Assembly: GCF_013205055.1 (NCBI RefSeq)
Contig: NZ_JABMLF010000004.1
Coordinates: forward strand, 310,001 to 374,000
Source: Rathayibacter sp. VKM Ac-2856
GTDB taxonomy: Bacteria > Actinomycetota > Actinomycetes > Actinomycetales > Microbacteriaceae
DNA length: 64,000 bases
Direction of reading: 5' to 3'
The position numbers and the translations under genes are program-made. The notes under the pieces were generated by a model. The model had not been told where the DNA came from. It saw nothing but the letters and a program-made list of their open reading frames with translations, and did not search any database. This document shows positions 34,726 to 42,984 of the stretch, one piece after another (position 1 is the stretch's first letter; each line of letters opens with the position of its first letter).

Positions 34726-34998
34726 TCAGCGCCGGTCGAGCAGGCGGACGAGGCCGATCAGGAGGGCGATGGTGCCGAGCGCGGCGACGGCGATCGCCGC
34801 GGCTCCGGCCGGTCCGAGGGCGAGCAGCCAGTCGACGACGGCGGTCCGCACGCCCTGGTCCGCCGCGACGAGCAGCAGGAGGATCGCGACGGCGGTCTGG
34901 ACGAGGCCCCAGACGATCGCGCCGGAGCGGATCCTCGGGCGCCTCGTGGTGGCGGTGGCGGTGCTGGTCTGCGTGGCGGTGGTGCTCTGCGCGGTCAT
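34726..34998 (-). CDS. Small two-helix membrane protein of the PspC operon
   Basis: 90 residues: a Thr-rich N-terminus (MTAQSTTATQTSTATATTRR), then two membrane helices (about 28-46 and 58-85), ending LLDRR. ATG 34998 overlaps the stop of the upstream PspC gene (ATGA), so it belongs to that operon. No recognised family; small membrane partner of the envelope-stress system is possible. Confidence 0.7.
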   Translation of the reverse strand: MTAQSTTATQTSTATATTRRPRIRSGAIVWGLVQTAVAILLLLVAADQGVRTAVVDWLLALGPAGAAAIAVAALGTIALLIGLVRLLDRR

Positions 34999-36770
34999 CG
35001 TCCTGCCTCCGTCGGGGTGGTGCTGTCGGTCGGGGTGGTGGTGCCGGTCTCGGTGCTGCCGCCGGGGTCGGTGCCGGCCTGCGGGTCGGCGGGCGTCGCT
35101 CCGGGAGTCGGCTCGGCCGTGGCGGTGCCGTCCTGGTCGGGCGCGGTGCCGTCCGGGTCGAGCGCGGTGCCGCTTGGCGTGCCTTCGGCGGAGCGGTCGT
35201 AGACGGTGACCCCGCCGCGGCCCTGCGCGATCCGGACGACGAACGGCTCCGCGTCCGGGTCGCCGAAGGTCTGCGTCCAGGACGCTCCGTCGCGGCTGTA
35301 GACGACGTCCTCCGGGTCGGACCCCACGTCGCCGTCGGCGAAGGCGGTGGTGAGCCAGTAGTAGCCGTTCGCGGTGGACGCCTCGAGGCGGACGGCCGCG
35401 CTCTCCAGCGGGACGACGGTGACGGTCCCGGCGCCCTGCCAGACGTCGATCACCCCGCCCGGTTCCCCCAGGGACGGGTCGATCGTGATCTGCACGTCCC
35501 CCGCCGCCATCGCGTAGCGGCCCGGCGTCGCGCTCGAGAGGCCGTACGAGCTGAGGGACGGCAGCAGCTGCCGGTCGGGCGGCAGGAGCGACGCGGTGGC
35601 GGCGGTCAGCACCGTGATCACCGAGACGGCGATCAGCAGGGCCGCGCGCCGGCGGAGCAGTCCCGCGACGACGATCGCCAGGGCGAGCACGAGGGTCGCG
35701 ACGGCGAAGCCGACGACCACGGCGGTCGAGCCGGTGGCGGTGAGGGAGGCGATCGCGCCGGTGACGGCGGCCAGGCCGAGGACGAGCAGGGTCGCGCTGG
35801 GCCGCAGCCGCGGGTTCGCCTCGCGGTGCAGGCGCCGCCGCTCGAGCCGGGCAGCGGTGATCAGGGCCGCCTGACGGCGCGACTCCTCCGCTCGCACCCG
35901 GGCGGTCTCGCGGGCGGTCGCGGTCTGCTGGGCGCGGAACGCCTCGCGCTCGGCCTTCCACTCGTCCTGGCGCTCGCGCCACTGCGCGACGTCCTCCGGG
36001 GCGCTCGGGCGCGCCTCGGCGGGGCGCTGCGGCGGGAGGAGGGGAGCGGTGCCCACCGGCTCGCCGGTCGGCGCGGGGTGGTCGGCGGTCGAGGCGCCGG
36101 GCCCGGGAGGAGTGCCGTACGGCGGGGTCGTCGCATCGGTGCGGCCGGAGCGGCGGGCGATCCAGACCACGAAGACGACGATCAGCGCCAGGACGACGAC
36201 GGTCCAGAGGGCGCGGCCGGTCGCGGGCGCCCAGGGCGTCGCTCCGGTGTACGCGCCGCCGAGCGACCAGAAGCCCTGCGCGACCGGCAGCATCGAGGCG
36301 AGCACCAGGGCGCCGATGCCGGCGTGCACGCGGGTCAGGCGGCCGGCGAGCAGCTCCTCGACCGGCAGCACGCCGTCCTCGTCGGGCAGCAGCAGCCAGG
36401 CGGCGGCGTAGAAGAGGAAGGCCGGGCCGCCCAGGACGGCGACGACGACGAAGACGCCGCGCACGATCAGCGGATCGATGCCGAGGCGATCGGCGATGCC
36501 GGAGCAGACGCCGCCGACCCAGCCGGGCCGGCGGGCCAGATCGAGCGAGCGCAGCCAGAGGAGGAAGCGGTTGTCGGAGGTGGGGGCGGTGCCGGGGGTG
36601 CCGGGGCCGGTCGTGCCGGGGGCGCCGGGGCCGCCGGGGTCCGTGCCGTCGTGTCCGGGGTCGCCGGTTCCGGACGCCGTCGGGTCGGGCGCCGGCGGAT
36701 CGCCGGCCGTCGCCTCCTGCGCCGTCGCCTCCTGCGCCGGATCCGGCGGGGTCATGCTCGCTGCTGTCAT
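34995..36770 (-). CDS. PspC-domain membrane protein
   Basis: 591 residues. After a Pro/Gly/Thr-rich tail of about 65 residues, a PspC domain (about 75-135: GWVGGVCSGIADRLGIDPLIVRGVFVV, then AWLLLP) is followed by several more membrane helices, a charged helix (about 255-315) and an extracytoplasmic region with a Thr/Pro/Asp-rich end. The C-terminal part, with a possible toast-rack-like beta fold (AGDVQITIDPSLGEPGGVID), recalls LiaF-type proteins that restrain a cognate kinase. ATG 36770 is preferred over 36884. Divergent from a PspC-containing histidine kinase and its regulator. Confidence 0.8.
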   Translation of the reverse strand: MTAASMTPPDPAQEATAQEATAGDPPAPDPTASGTGDPGHDGTDPGGPGAPGTTGPGTPGTAPTSDNRFLLWLRSLDLARRPGWVGGVCSGIADRLGIDPLIVRGVFVVVAVLGGPAFLFYAAAWLLLPDEDGVLPVEELLAGRLTRVHAGIGALVLASMLPVAQGFWSLGGAYTGATPWAPATGRALWTVVVLALIVVFVVWIARRSGRTDATTPPYGTPPGPGASTADHPAPTGEPVGTAPLLPPQRPAEARPSAPEDVAQWRERQDEWKAEREAFRAQQTATARETARVRAEESRRQAALITAARLERRRLHREANPRLRPSATLLVLGLAAVTGAIASLTATGSTAVVVGFAVATLVLALAIVVAGLLRRRAALLIAVSVITVLTAATASLLPPDRQLLPSLSSYGLSSATPGRYAMAAGDVQITIDPSLGEPGGVIDVWQGAGTVTVVPLESAAVRLEASTANGYYWLTTAFADGDVGSDPEDVVYSRDGASWTQTFGDPDAEPFVVRIAQGRGGVTVYDRSAEGTPSGTALDPDGTAPDQDGTATAEPTPGATPADPQAGTDPGGSTETGTTTPTDSTTPTEAGR

Positions 36771-36874
36771 GGCTCGAGTGTGACGCTCCTCCACAGCCGC
36801 CGACCATCGGGGGAACCCCTGATCCGACCCCGACTCCGGCCCCGACGACCCCGACGACCTGTTTGGATGCAGGG

Positions 36875-38116
36875 GTGAGCACACCCACCCTCCCGAGCAC
36901 GCCGCCGCTGCGACGGCCGGCCGCGAGCCGAGCCCCGTCGGGCCGGCCGCCGCTGAGCCGACCGCCGCTGCGCCGCCCGCGCCGGGTCGTCCTCGGCGGG
37001 GTGTGCGCGGCGCTCGCCGAGCACCTCGGCCTCGGCGTCGGGGTGGTCCGGTTCCTCACCGTCCTCGCGACGCTGCTGGGCGGCGGCGGCGCACTCCTGT
37101 ATCTCTGGCTCTGGGCGCTCGTCCCGTTGCGCGACGCCGCCCCCGGCTCGCCCTCCGGTGCGGAGGCGACCGGGGTCCGCCGCACGGTCCCGGTCGCCGC
37201 CGTGCTGGTCGCCGGGGCCGCCGTCGCGGCGCTCGCGGTCGTCGTGGCGCTGCGCGGGGGAGTCGACGTCGACGTCACCCGGGCGCTCGCCGCCGTCGCG
37301 CTGCTCTCGGGCGGCGCCGTCGCCTGGAGCCTGGGCCTCGACCGCGCCGACGCCGGGCGGTCGGCCCGATCGTCGTCCCTGGTGCGCCTCGCCTCCTGCG
37401 CCGTCCTCGTCGTCGCCGGGGCCGCCGTGCTGAGCGCCCGCCCGAGCGCGGTCAACGCGGTCCTGGCCGTCGGAGTCCTGCTGGTCGCCGCGGGTGTGCT
37501 CGCTGCGCCCCGGGTCGTCACGCTCTGGACCGAGCTGATGGGCGAGCGGGCGGCGCGGGTGCGCGAGGAGCAGCGCGCCGAGATCGCCGCGCACCTGCAC
37601 GACTCGGTGCTGCAGACCCTGGCCCTCATCCAGAACCGGGCCGGAGCGTCGAGCGAGGTCGCCCGCATCGCGCGCGCGCAGGAGCGCGAGCTGCGCGACT
37701 GGCTGTTCGAGCGCGACGTGCCGGTCGCGAACGACCTCGCGGCCGAGATCCGTGCCATCGCCGCCGCGATCGAGCTCGACTACCCGGCGCAGCTCGAGGT
37801 GGTCGCGGTGGGGGCGTCCGTCCCGGGCGCCGCCCCCGTGCTCGCCGCGACCCGCGAGGCGATGCTGAACGCCGCTCGGCACGCGGGCGGCGAGATCTCG
37901 GTCTACGTCGAGTCGTCGGCCGACGGCGTCGACGTCTTCGTCCGCGACCGCGGCCCCGGCGTCGACCTCGGCGCGCTCCCCGGCGACCGCCTCGGCATCC
38001 GCGAGTCGATCGTCGGGCGGATGGCGCGCGCGGGCGGCAGCGCGACGGTCCGGCCCGGCGCGGGCGGCTCGGGCACCGAGGTCCACCTGCGCCTGCCGGC
38101 GGGAGCCGAGCGGTGA
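36875..38116 (+). CDS. PspC-domain sensor histidine kinase (LiaS-like)
   Basis: 413 residues. A PspC domain (about 36-90: RRVVLGGVCAALAEHLGLGV, then LWALVPL), further membrane helices to about 220, a HisKA_3 region with the phospho-His in AAHLHDSVLQTLALIQ, and an HATPase domain (EAMLNAARHA, DRGPGVD). GTG 36875 is chosen over TTG 36863; TTGGAT 6 nt upstream suggests another leaderless start. Stop overlaps the response-regulator start. With the divergent PspC protein it forms an envelope-stress module like LiaFSR. Confidence 0.88.
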   Translation: MSTPTLPSTPPLRRPAASRAPSGRPPLSRPPLRRPRRVVLGGVCAALAEHLGLGVGVVRFLTVLATLLGGGGALLYLWLWALVPLRDAAPGSPSGAEATGVRRTVPVAAVLVAGAAVAALAVVVALRGGVDVDVTRALAAVALLSGGAVAWSLGLDRADAGRSARSSSLVRLASCAVLVVAGAAVLSARPSAVNAVLAVGVLLVAAGVLAAPRVVTLWTELMGERAARVREEQRAEIAAHLHDSVLQTLALIQNRAGASSEVARIARAQERELRDWLFERDVPVANDLAAEIRAIAAAIELDYPAQLEVVAVGASVPGAAPVLAATREAMLNAARHAGGEISVYVESSADGVDVFVRDRGPGVDLGALPGDRLGIRESIVGRMARAGGSATVRPGAGGSGTEVHLRLPAGAER

Positions 38117-38760
38117 TCCGCGTCGTGCTGGTCGACGACCACTCCATCTTCCGCTCCGGCCTCCGCGCCGACCTGGCCCCCGAGCTCGACGTGGTCGGCG
38201 AGGCGGCCGACGTCGACTCCGCCGTGGCGCTGGTCGCGGCGGAGCGGCCCGACGTCGTGCTGCTCGACGTGCACCTGCCCGGCGGCGCGGGCGGCGGCGG
38301 TGCCGAGGTCCTGCGGCGCAGCGCCGCGCACCTCGACGCCGTGCGCTTCCTGGCCCTCAGCGTCTCGGACGCGGCGGAGGACGTGGTCGGCGTCATCCGC
38401 GCCGGGGCGCGCGGCTACATCACCAAGGCGAGCTCCGGCGCCGAGGTCAGCCGGGCGGTGGTCGCGGTGGCCGGCGGCGACGCGGTCTTCTCGCCGCGCC
38501 TGGCCGGCTTCGTCCTCGACGCGTTCGGCGCCCTCTCCGGCGAGCAGGCCGAGTCGGTGGACGAGCTCGACCGCCTCTCGGCCCGCGAGCGCGAGGTGAT
38601 GCGCCTCATCGCCCGCGGCTACGCCTACAAGGAGGCGGCCGCCGAGCTCTTCATCTCGGTCAAGACCGTCGAGTCCCACGTCTCCGCCGTGCTGCGCAAG
38701 CTCCAGCTCTCCTCCCGCTACGAGCTGACCGCCTGGGCCTCGGCCCGCCGCCTGCTCTGA
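38113..38760 (+). CDS. NarL/LuxR family response regulator (LiaR-like)
   Basis: 215 residues. Receiver domain: VVLVDDHSIFRSG, phospho-Asp in VVLLDVHLPGG, LALSVSD, and Lys of ITKASSG. A Gly-rich loop after the phospho-Asp (GGAGGGGAEVL) is a little longer than usual. C-terminal LuxR HTH: LSAREREVMRLIARGYAYKEAA, KTVESHVSAVLRKLQL. GTG 38113 overlaps the kinase stop (GTGA). Expected to activate envelope-stress genes, perhaps the divergent PspC operon. Confidence 0.92.
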   Translation: MIRVVLVDDHSIFRSGLRADLAPELDVVGEAADVDSAVALVAAERPDVVLLDVHLPGGAGGGGAEVLRRSAAHLDAVRFLALSVSDAAEDVVGVIRAGARGYITKASSGAEVSRAVVAVAGGDAVFSPRLAGFVLDAFGALSGEQAESVDELDRLSAREREVMRLIARGYAYKEAAAELFISVKTVESHVSAVLRKLQLSSRYELTAWASARRLL

Positions 38761-38813
38761 ACCCGCGGAGCGGAGGGGCTCCCTCCGACGACGCAGAGCG
38801 CCCTCGGGACGGG

Positions 38814-39035
38814 TGGGTCACGATGCGCCCTGCGGGCTGCTCGACCAGCATGGGCAGGGTCGGTCTCGATACGCCCCTGCGGGGCTACTCGACCAGCATT
38901 AGCCGGGTGGGTCTCGATACGCCCCTGCGGGGCTACTCGACCAGCATGAGCAGGAGCGGACGATCCATGCTGGTCGAGGAACCCGCGCGCTCCATGCTGA
39001 TCGAGTAGTTCTCGCAGAGGGCGTATCGAGATCCA
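38814..39035. repeat. REP-like element cluster (four copies)
   Basis: Forward copies near 38818, 38861-38900 and 38909-38946, then inverted, partly decayed copies up to GTATCGAGATCC at 39023-39034. Lies between the response regulator and the PAP2 gene 3' end. Confidence 0.85.
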
Positions 39036-39078
39036 CCCAGCGGACGACGGCGGGCCCGAAGGCGCCCGCGCCCGGACG

Positions 39079-39600
39079 CTAGGACGACAGCAGCGGCAGG
39101 AACGGCAGTGCGGCCGACGCCGCGAGGGTGCCGAGGGCGGCGCCCGCGAGCACGTCCGTCGGGAAGTGCATCCCGAGCACGAGCCGCGACAGCAGCATCA
39201 CCAGCACCACGACGACGGCGACCGGCCAGAGCGCCGGCAGCATCACCGCGAAGACGATCGCGGCGGCGGTGGTCGAGGAGGCGTGCGAGCTCGGGAAGCT
39301 GAGCTTGCTCGGCGCTGTCCCGAGCACCTGGACGCCCGCGCCGAGCGGCCGCGGCCGCCGCACCACGCGCTTGATCACGATCGACAGCCCGTGCGCCACC
39401 ACGATCGCGACGTCGCAGAGCGCCCACGCCCAGAACCGCGACGGATCGGCGAACGCGCCCACCACGCCGAGCAGCAGCCACCCCGCGGCGTGCTCGCCGA
39501 AGAAGCTGAGCCACCGGGCGACGGGTCGCATCGGCCGGGCCAGGGGCGAGCGCTGCACAGCGACGATGACCGCGGATTCGCGGCTGCGGAGGGTCGACAT
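39079..39600 (-). CDS. PAP2 family phosphatase, possibly decaprenylphosphoryl-5-phosphoribose phosphatase
   Basis: 173 residues, four or five membrane helices. All three PAP2 motifs are present: KRVVRRPRP, PSSHASST (PSSH) and SRLVLGMHFPTDV. Short, like Rv3807c (about 165 residues), which removes the 5-phosphate after the UbiA step in M. tuberculosis. That role here is an inference from size and the UbiA-DprE genes 6-8 kb away; undecaprenyl-pyrophosphate recycling is the main alternative. Start 39600 lies 38 bp from a tandem repeat array. Confidence 0.82.
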   Translation of the reverse strand: MSTLRSRESAVIVAVQRSPLARPMRPVARWLSFFGEHAAGWLLLGVVGAFADPSRFWAWALCDVAIVVAHGLSIVIKRVVRRPRPLGAGVQVLGTAPSKLSFPSSHASSTTAAAIVFAVMLPALWPVAVVVVLVMLLSRLVLGMHFPTDVLAGAALGTLAASAALPFLPLLSS

Positions 39601-39638
39601 CGCGCTCAACCTAGCGCACCCGCCCAGGCCCCGCCGTC

Positions 39639-39771
39639 CTGCACGTCCCCGTCCGTTCTGCAGGTGCTGGTCTGTTCTGCAGGTGCCCGTCCGTTCTGCA
39701 GGTGCCTGTCCGTTGTGCAGGTGCTGGTCCGATTTGCAGGTGTCCGTCCGTTCTGCAGGTGCCTGGTCCAC
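39639..39771. repeat. 19-nt tandem repeat array, seven units
   Basis: Seven head-to-tail units of exactly 19 nt (consensus CTGCAGGTGCCCGTCCGTT) with 1-5 changes each. The period is not a multiple of 3 and no gene crosses it. It lies 38 bp upstream of the PAP2 start on its template side. The remaining bases 39772-39925 show nothing recognisable. Confidence 0.9.
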
Positions 39772-39925
39772 GGAAAGCCCCTTCCGCCGCAGGGAGTCGG
39801 CCGGCGGGCGTCCGATCGCCTGCACAACGAACGCGCGTCTCCGGGACGGGGTCCAGGAGACGTGGCGGAAGGTCCCGCGGAAGATGGCGGAGGAAGGTGC
39901 AGGGCAGGACCGGCGGCAGGACGGG

Positions 39926-39954
39926 CGGGGGCGGCCGGCGAACAGCCGCCCCCG
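39926..39954 (-). terminator. Likely terminator of phoX
   Basis: Perfect 10-bp stem CGGGGGCGGC (39926-39935) with GCCGCCCCCG (39945-39954), 9-nt loop, 5 bp beyond the phoX stop. No T run, as is common in high-GC Actinobacteria. Confidence 0.6.
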
Positions 39955-39959
39955 TCCGA

Positions 39960-42368
39960 TCAGGCGTCCGGCTCGGCGTCCGGCTCGGCCGCGCGGCGAC
40001 GCGCGAGGCCGAGCGCCGCGGCGCCCGCGGTGAGCAGCGCGGCGGCGCCGCCGATGAGGCCGACGCTCTCGACACCGGTCGACGCGAGTCCGCCGCCGCT
40101 CCCGCCCACGGGCAGGGGGACAGGCGTCCCGGTCGGCGCGACGGTCGGGACAGCAGTCGGCCCGGCCGTCGGCACCGCCGTGGGCCCGGCGGTCGGAGCC
40201 GCGGTCGGCCCGGCGGTAGGCCCGGCGGTCGGCACCGAGGTCGGCCCGGCCGTCGGGGTCGCCGTCGGCGCCGTGGTCGGCCCGGCGGTGGGCGTCGCCG
40301 TCGGCGCGACGAGCTGCGACGCCGGCAGGATCTGCACGATCGCCGGGCGCGGCGCCGCGACGGCACCGGCCGCGAGGGCTCCGGCGGCCGCGAAGTCCGG
40401 GAAGTACGAGGTCGGCGCCTCGAAGGTGCCCTCCTCGCCCGGGTGCTGCACGGCCACGAAGACGTGCTGGTCCTGGTCGTGCACGATCGGCCCGCAGGTC
40501 TCGGCGTCGCGCGGGACCGAGAGGAACTGCTCCACCCGGCCGCGGTCGGCGCCCTCGAGCGCCACCTTGAACAGACCGTCGTTGTAGCCGATGCCGCTCG
40601 GGGCGCCGTCGGTCGAGATCCAGAGGTTCCCGACCGAGTCGAAGGCGAGGTTGTCGGGGCAGGAGATCGGCGAGACCTGGTCCGCCGGGAATCCGGAGAA
40701 GTAGACGGTGTCGCCCTGCGCGACGTCGCCGCACAGCATCAGCAGGTTCCAGGTGAAGGTGCGGCCGGTCTGGTCGCCGCCGTCCTCGATGATCTCGACG
40801 ATGTGGCCGTCGCGGTTCTCCGAGCGCGGGTTGATCTCGGTCGGCCCCTCCTTGCCCTCGGTGCCGCGGTTGGAGTTGTTGGTGCAGGCCACGTAGATCC
40901 GGCCGCTGACCAGGCTCGGCTGCACGTCCTCGCAGCGGTCCATCTTAGTCGCGCCGGCGATGTCGGCGGCCATGCGGGTGTGCACGAGCACCTCCTCGAC
41001 GCTCATGCCGGCGATCATCGACGCCCCGTCGACGACCAGGGGCAGCCAGGCGCCGATGCCGTCGAAGCCGCCGTCGGAGGGGACGGCGCCGGTCCCGGTG
41101 ATCTCGGCGACGGGGGAGTCGCCGGTGAAGCTCGCGACGAAGAGGTCGCCCTCCTCCAGCAGCGTCTTGTTGTGCGCGCGGTCGCCCTCGATGTAGCGCT
41201 TCCTCGAGACGAACTTGTAGAGGTAGTCGAAGCGCTCGTCGTCGCCCTGGTAGGCGACCACGCGGCCGTCGGGGGCGACGATGACGTTCGCGCCCTCGTG
41301 CTTCAGGCGGCCGAGCGCCGTGTGCTTCTTCGGGGTGGACTCCGGCTCGAACGGGTCGAACTCGACGATCCAGCCGAAGCGGTTCGGCTCGTTCTCGTAG
41401 CCGGGCGTGCGGGCGTCGAAGCGGGGGTCGTCGAGCTCCCAGAGGCGCGCGGTCTCGGCGTCGGCGAGGCCGTAGCGCTTCTCGGCGTCGCTCGTCGCGG
41501 TGGCGCGGAAGTAGCCGTTGAAGTTCTCCTCGCCCGAGAGGATCGTGCCCCACGGCGTGGTGCCGCCGGAGCAGTTGCCGAGCGTGCCGAGCACGGTGCG
41601 GCCCTCGGGGTCCGCGGCCGTCTTCAGCAGCGCGGAGCCCGCGGCGGCGCCGGTCACCTCGTAGGGGGTGTCCAGGAGGTAGCGGCGGTTGTGCTCGCCG
41701 CCGCGGACGTAGGCCCAGGGGCGGTCGACGGCGGTGCGGACCAGCTCGACCACGCTGAGGCCGTGCGCGGCGCGGCCGACGGCGCGCACGCGCTCGGGCT
41801 CCGCCTCCAGCTGGGCGGCCGGGAACATGATCGACTCGTTCGTGTACTCGTGGTTCACGACCAGGAGGGCGCGCAGGCGCTTCGAGCCGGGGATCTCGAC
41901 GATGTCGGTGTAGTCGTTGTTGTAGCCGAACTGCGCGGCCTGGGCCGCCGCCGTCTGGTTCTGGATGTCGAAGGCGGGGCTGTCCGCGAAGAGCGGGTCG
42001 CCCCAGCGGATGATCGGCTGCCAGGCGAAGCCCTCGGGGACGGTGAACTCGTCGACCGTGTACGGCACCGGGGCGATCGGCGTGAAGGCGAGCGGCGAGC
42101 CGGCCGCGGCGACGGCGGCCTCCGCGGTGGGGGCGCTCCCGGCCGAGGCGACGGCGACGGTGACCGCGCCGGCGAGGCCGAGGCCGAGGGCGCTGCGGCG
42201 CGAGATCTGGCGCGCGACGATGTCGCGGAACGAGCTGTTGTGCGAGGTGTTGCAGGTGGCGGTCGAGCACGCGTTGGCGCACTTCAGGGCGCAGGTGACG
42301 GGGCTGCGCTTCCCGCGCACGTGCCCCGCCATGGGGAGGAGGAGCGGGCGACGGGCGGTGTCGGTCAT
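39960..42368 (-). CDS. phoX: PhoX alkaline phosphatase with sortase-type C-terminal anchor
   Basis: 802 residues. N-terminus has four Cys at 26, 30, 34 and 39, then a Tat signal SRRSALGLGLAGAVTVA (56-72). The PhoX domain (about 100-690) includes FTPIAPVPYTVDEFTVPEGF, NHEYTNE, GNCSGGTTPWGT and CPDNLAFD. It hydrolyses phosphate esters with Ca2+/Fe3+. A Pro/Thr-rich repeat (TAGPTA/TVPT type, about 700-750) leads to LASTG (761-765), a hydrophobic helix and RRR: a sortase signal of the LAXTG type used by class E sortases. So it should be wall-linked. ATG 42368 follows GAAGGACACC. A PHO-box-like repeat lies upstream. Confidence 0.92.
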   Translation of the reverse strand: MTDTARRPLLLPMAGHVRGKRSPVTCALKCANACSTATCNTSHNSSFRDIVARQISRRSALGLGLAGAVTVAVASAGSAPTAEAAVAAAGSPLAFTPIAPVPYTVDEFTVPEGFAWQPIIRWGDPLFADSPAFDIQNQTAAAQAAQFGYNNDYTDIVEIPGSKRLRALLVVNHEYTNESIMFPAAQLEAEPERVRAVGRAAHGLSVVELVRTAVDRPWAYVRGGEHNRRYLLDTPYEVTGAAAGSALLKTAADPEGRTVLGTLGNCSGGTTPWGTILSGEENFNGYFRATATSDAEKRYGLADAETARLWELDDPRFDARTPGYENEPNRFGWIVEFDPFEPESTPKKHTALGRLKHEGANVIVAPDGRVVAYQGDDERFDYLYKFVSRKRYIEGDRAHNKTLLEEGDLFVASFTGDSPVAEITGTGAVPSDGGFDGIGAWLPLVVDGASMIAGMSVEEVLVHTRMAADIAGATKMDRCEDVQPSLVSGRIYVACTNNSNRGTEGKEGPTEINPRSENRDGHIVEIIEDGGDQTGRTFTWNLLMLCGDVAQGDTVYFSGFPADQVSPISCPDNLAFDSVGNLWISTDGAPSGIGYNDGLFKVALEGADRGRVEQFLSVPRDAETCGPIVHDQDQHVFVAVQHPGEEGTFEAPTSYFPDFAAAGALAAGAVAAPRPAIVQILPASQLVAPTATPTAGPTTAPTATPTAGPTSVPTAGPTAGPTAAPTAGPTAVPTAGPTAVPTVAPTGTPVPLPVGGSGGGLASTGVESVGLIGGAAALLTAGAAALGLARRRAAEPDAEPDA

Positions 42369-42450
42369 GCGGTGTCCTTCGATCGGCAGCAGTGCGACCG
42401 AGTCGACCAGGGCGAGGGGACGCGCACGCCGCTCAGCGGAGGCCTCTCCC

Positions 42451-42466
42451 TGAACGGAACATGAAC
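42451..42466 (-). promoter_or_regulatory. PHO-box-like direct repeat upstream of phoX
   Basis: On the minus strand GTTCATGTTCC is followed directly by GTTCAGGGAGA: two 11-bp units starting GTTCA, matching the layout of Streptomyces PhoP sites. They lie about 83-98 bp before the phoX ATG. Control by phosphate starvation is a fair inference. Confidence 0.6.
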
Positions 42467-42486
42467 GTTCTCACAAGAAGGTGAGG

Positions 42487-42870
42487 CTATCCTTCGTCGC
42501 TCCGGAGGGCCGCACGGGCCTCGAGGACGGCCCCGACGTTCCCCGCGATCCACTCGACGACGGGCAGCAGCCGCTCCGCCAGCTCGGCCCCCAGCGGCGT
42601 CAGTGCGTAGTCGACGCGCGGCGGGATCACGGCGTGCGCCTCGCGGTGCACGAAGCCGTCCTGCTCGAGGGTGCGGAGGGTCTGCGCCAGCATCTTCTCG
42701 CTGATCCCGCCGATCCGGCGCCGCAGCTCGCCCCAGCGCAGGCCGCGCTCGGCCAGGGCGGCGAGGACGAGCACGCCCCACTTGCTCGTCACGTGCCCGA
42801 AGACCTCGCGGCTCGGGCAGTCGGCGGAGTAGACGTCGCCGGTGAGGAGGGGGCTGGTGATGAGGGTCAT
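42487..42870 (-). CDS. HxlR family redox regulator, QorR-like
   Basis: 127 residues, winged-helix HxlR (DUF24) protein: CPSREVFGHVTSKWGVLVLAAL, RWGELRRRIGGISEKMLAQTLRTLEQDG and DYALTPLG. Cys18 matches the redox Cys of the QorR/YodB/HypR group (Cys17 in QorR). It is divergent from a QorB-like quinone reductase gene, the same pairing as C. glutamicum qorR-qor2 and E. coli ytfH-ytfG. It probably represses that gene and itself and lets go on quinone or diamide stress. ATG 42870. Confidence 0.87.
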   Translation of the reverse strand: MTLITSPLLTGDVYSADCPSREVFGHVTSKWGVLVLAALAERGLRWGELRRRIGGISEKMLAQTLRTLEQDGFVHREAHAVIPPRVDYALTPLGAELAERLLPVVEWIAGNVGAVLEARAALRSDEG

Positions 42871-42874
42871 GCAG

Positions 42875-42896
42875 GTACTAACGAAATAGTGGGTAC
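42875..42896. promoter_or_regulatory. Putative QorR-type operator
   Basis: GTACTA-AC...TAGTGGGTAC: inverted ACTA/TAGT 6 nt apart, flanked by GTAC at 42875-42878 and 42893-42896. It abuts the regulator start codon, where bound protein would block both divergent genes. Confidence 0.55.
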
Positions 42897-42984
42897 TGCA
42901 TTCCGGGAAGCTTCCGCGCGGGGTGCCGGTTCCCTTCTCCGACGGCGCCCCACCCGCCGTCTCCCGAACGGAAGGACCACCCCC

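Noticed and set aside
34726-37758. A 1010-residue minus-strand frame
   Set aside because: Only the last 90 residues are a real gene; the rest is out-of-frame PspC and antisense sequence.
39639-39771. 19-nt array as a CRISPR
   Set aside because: Units are contiguous with no spacers, and no cas gene is present.
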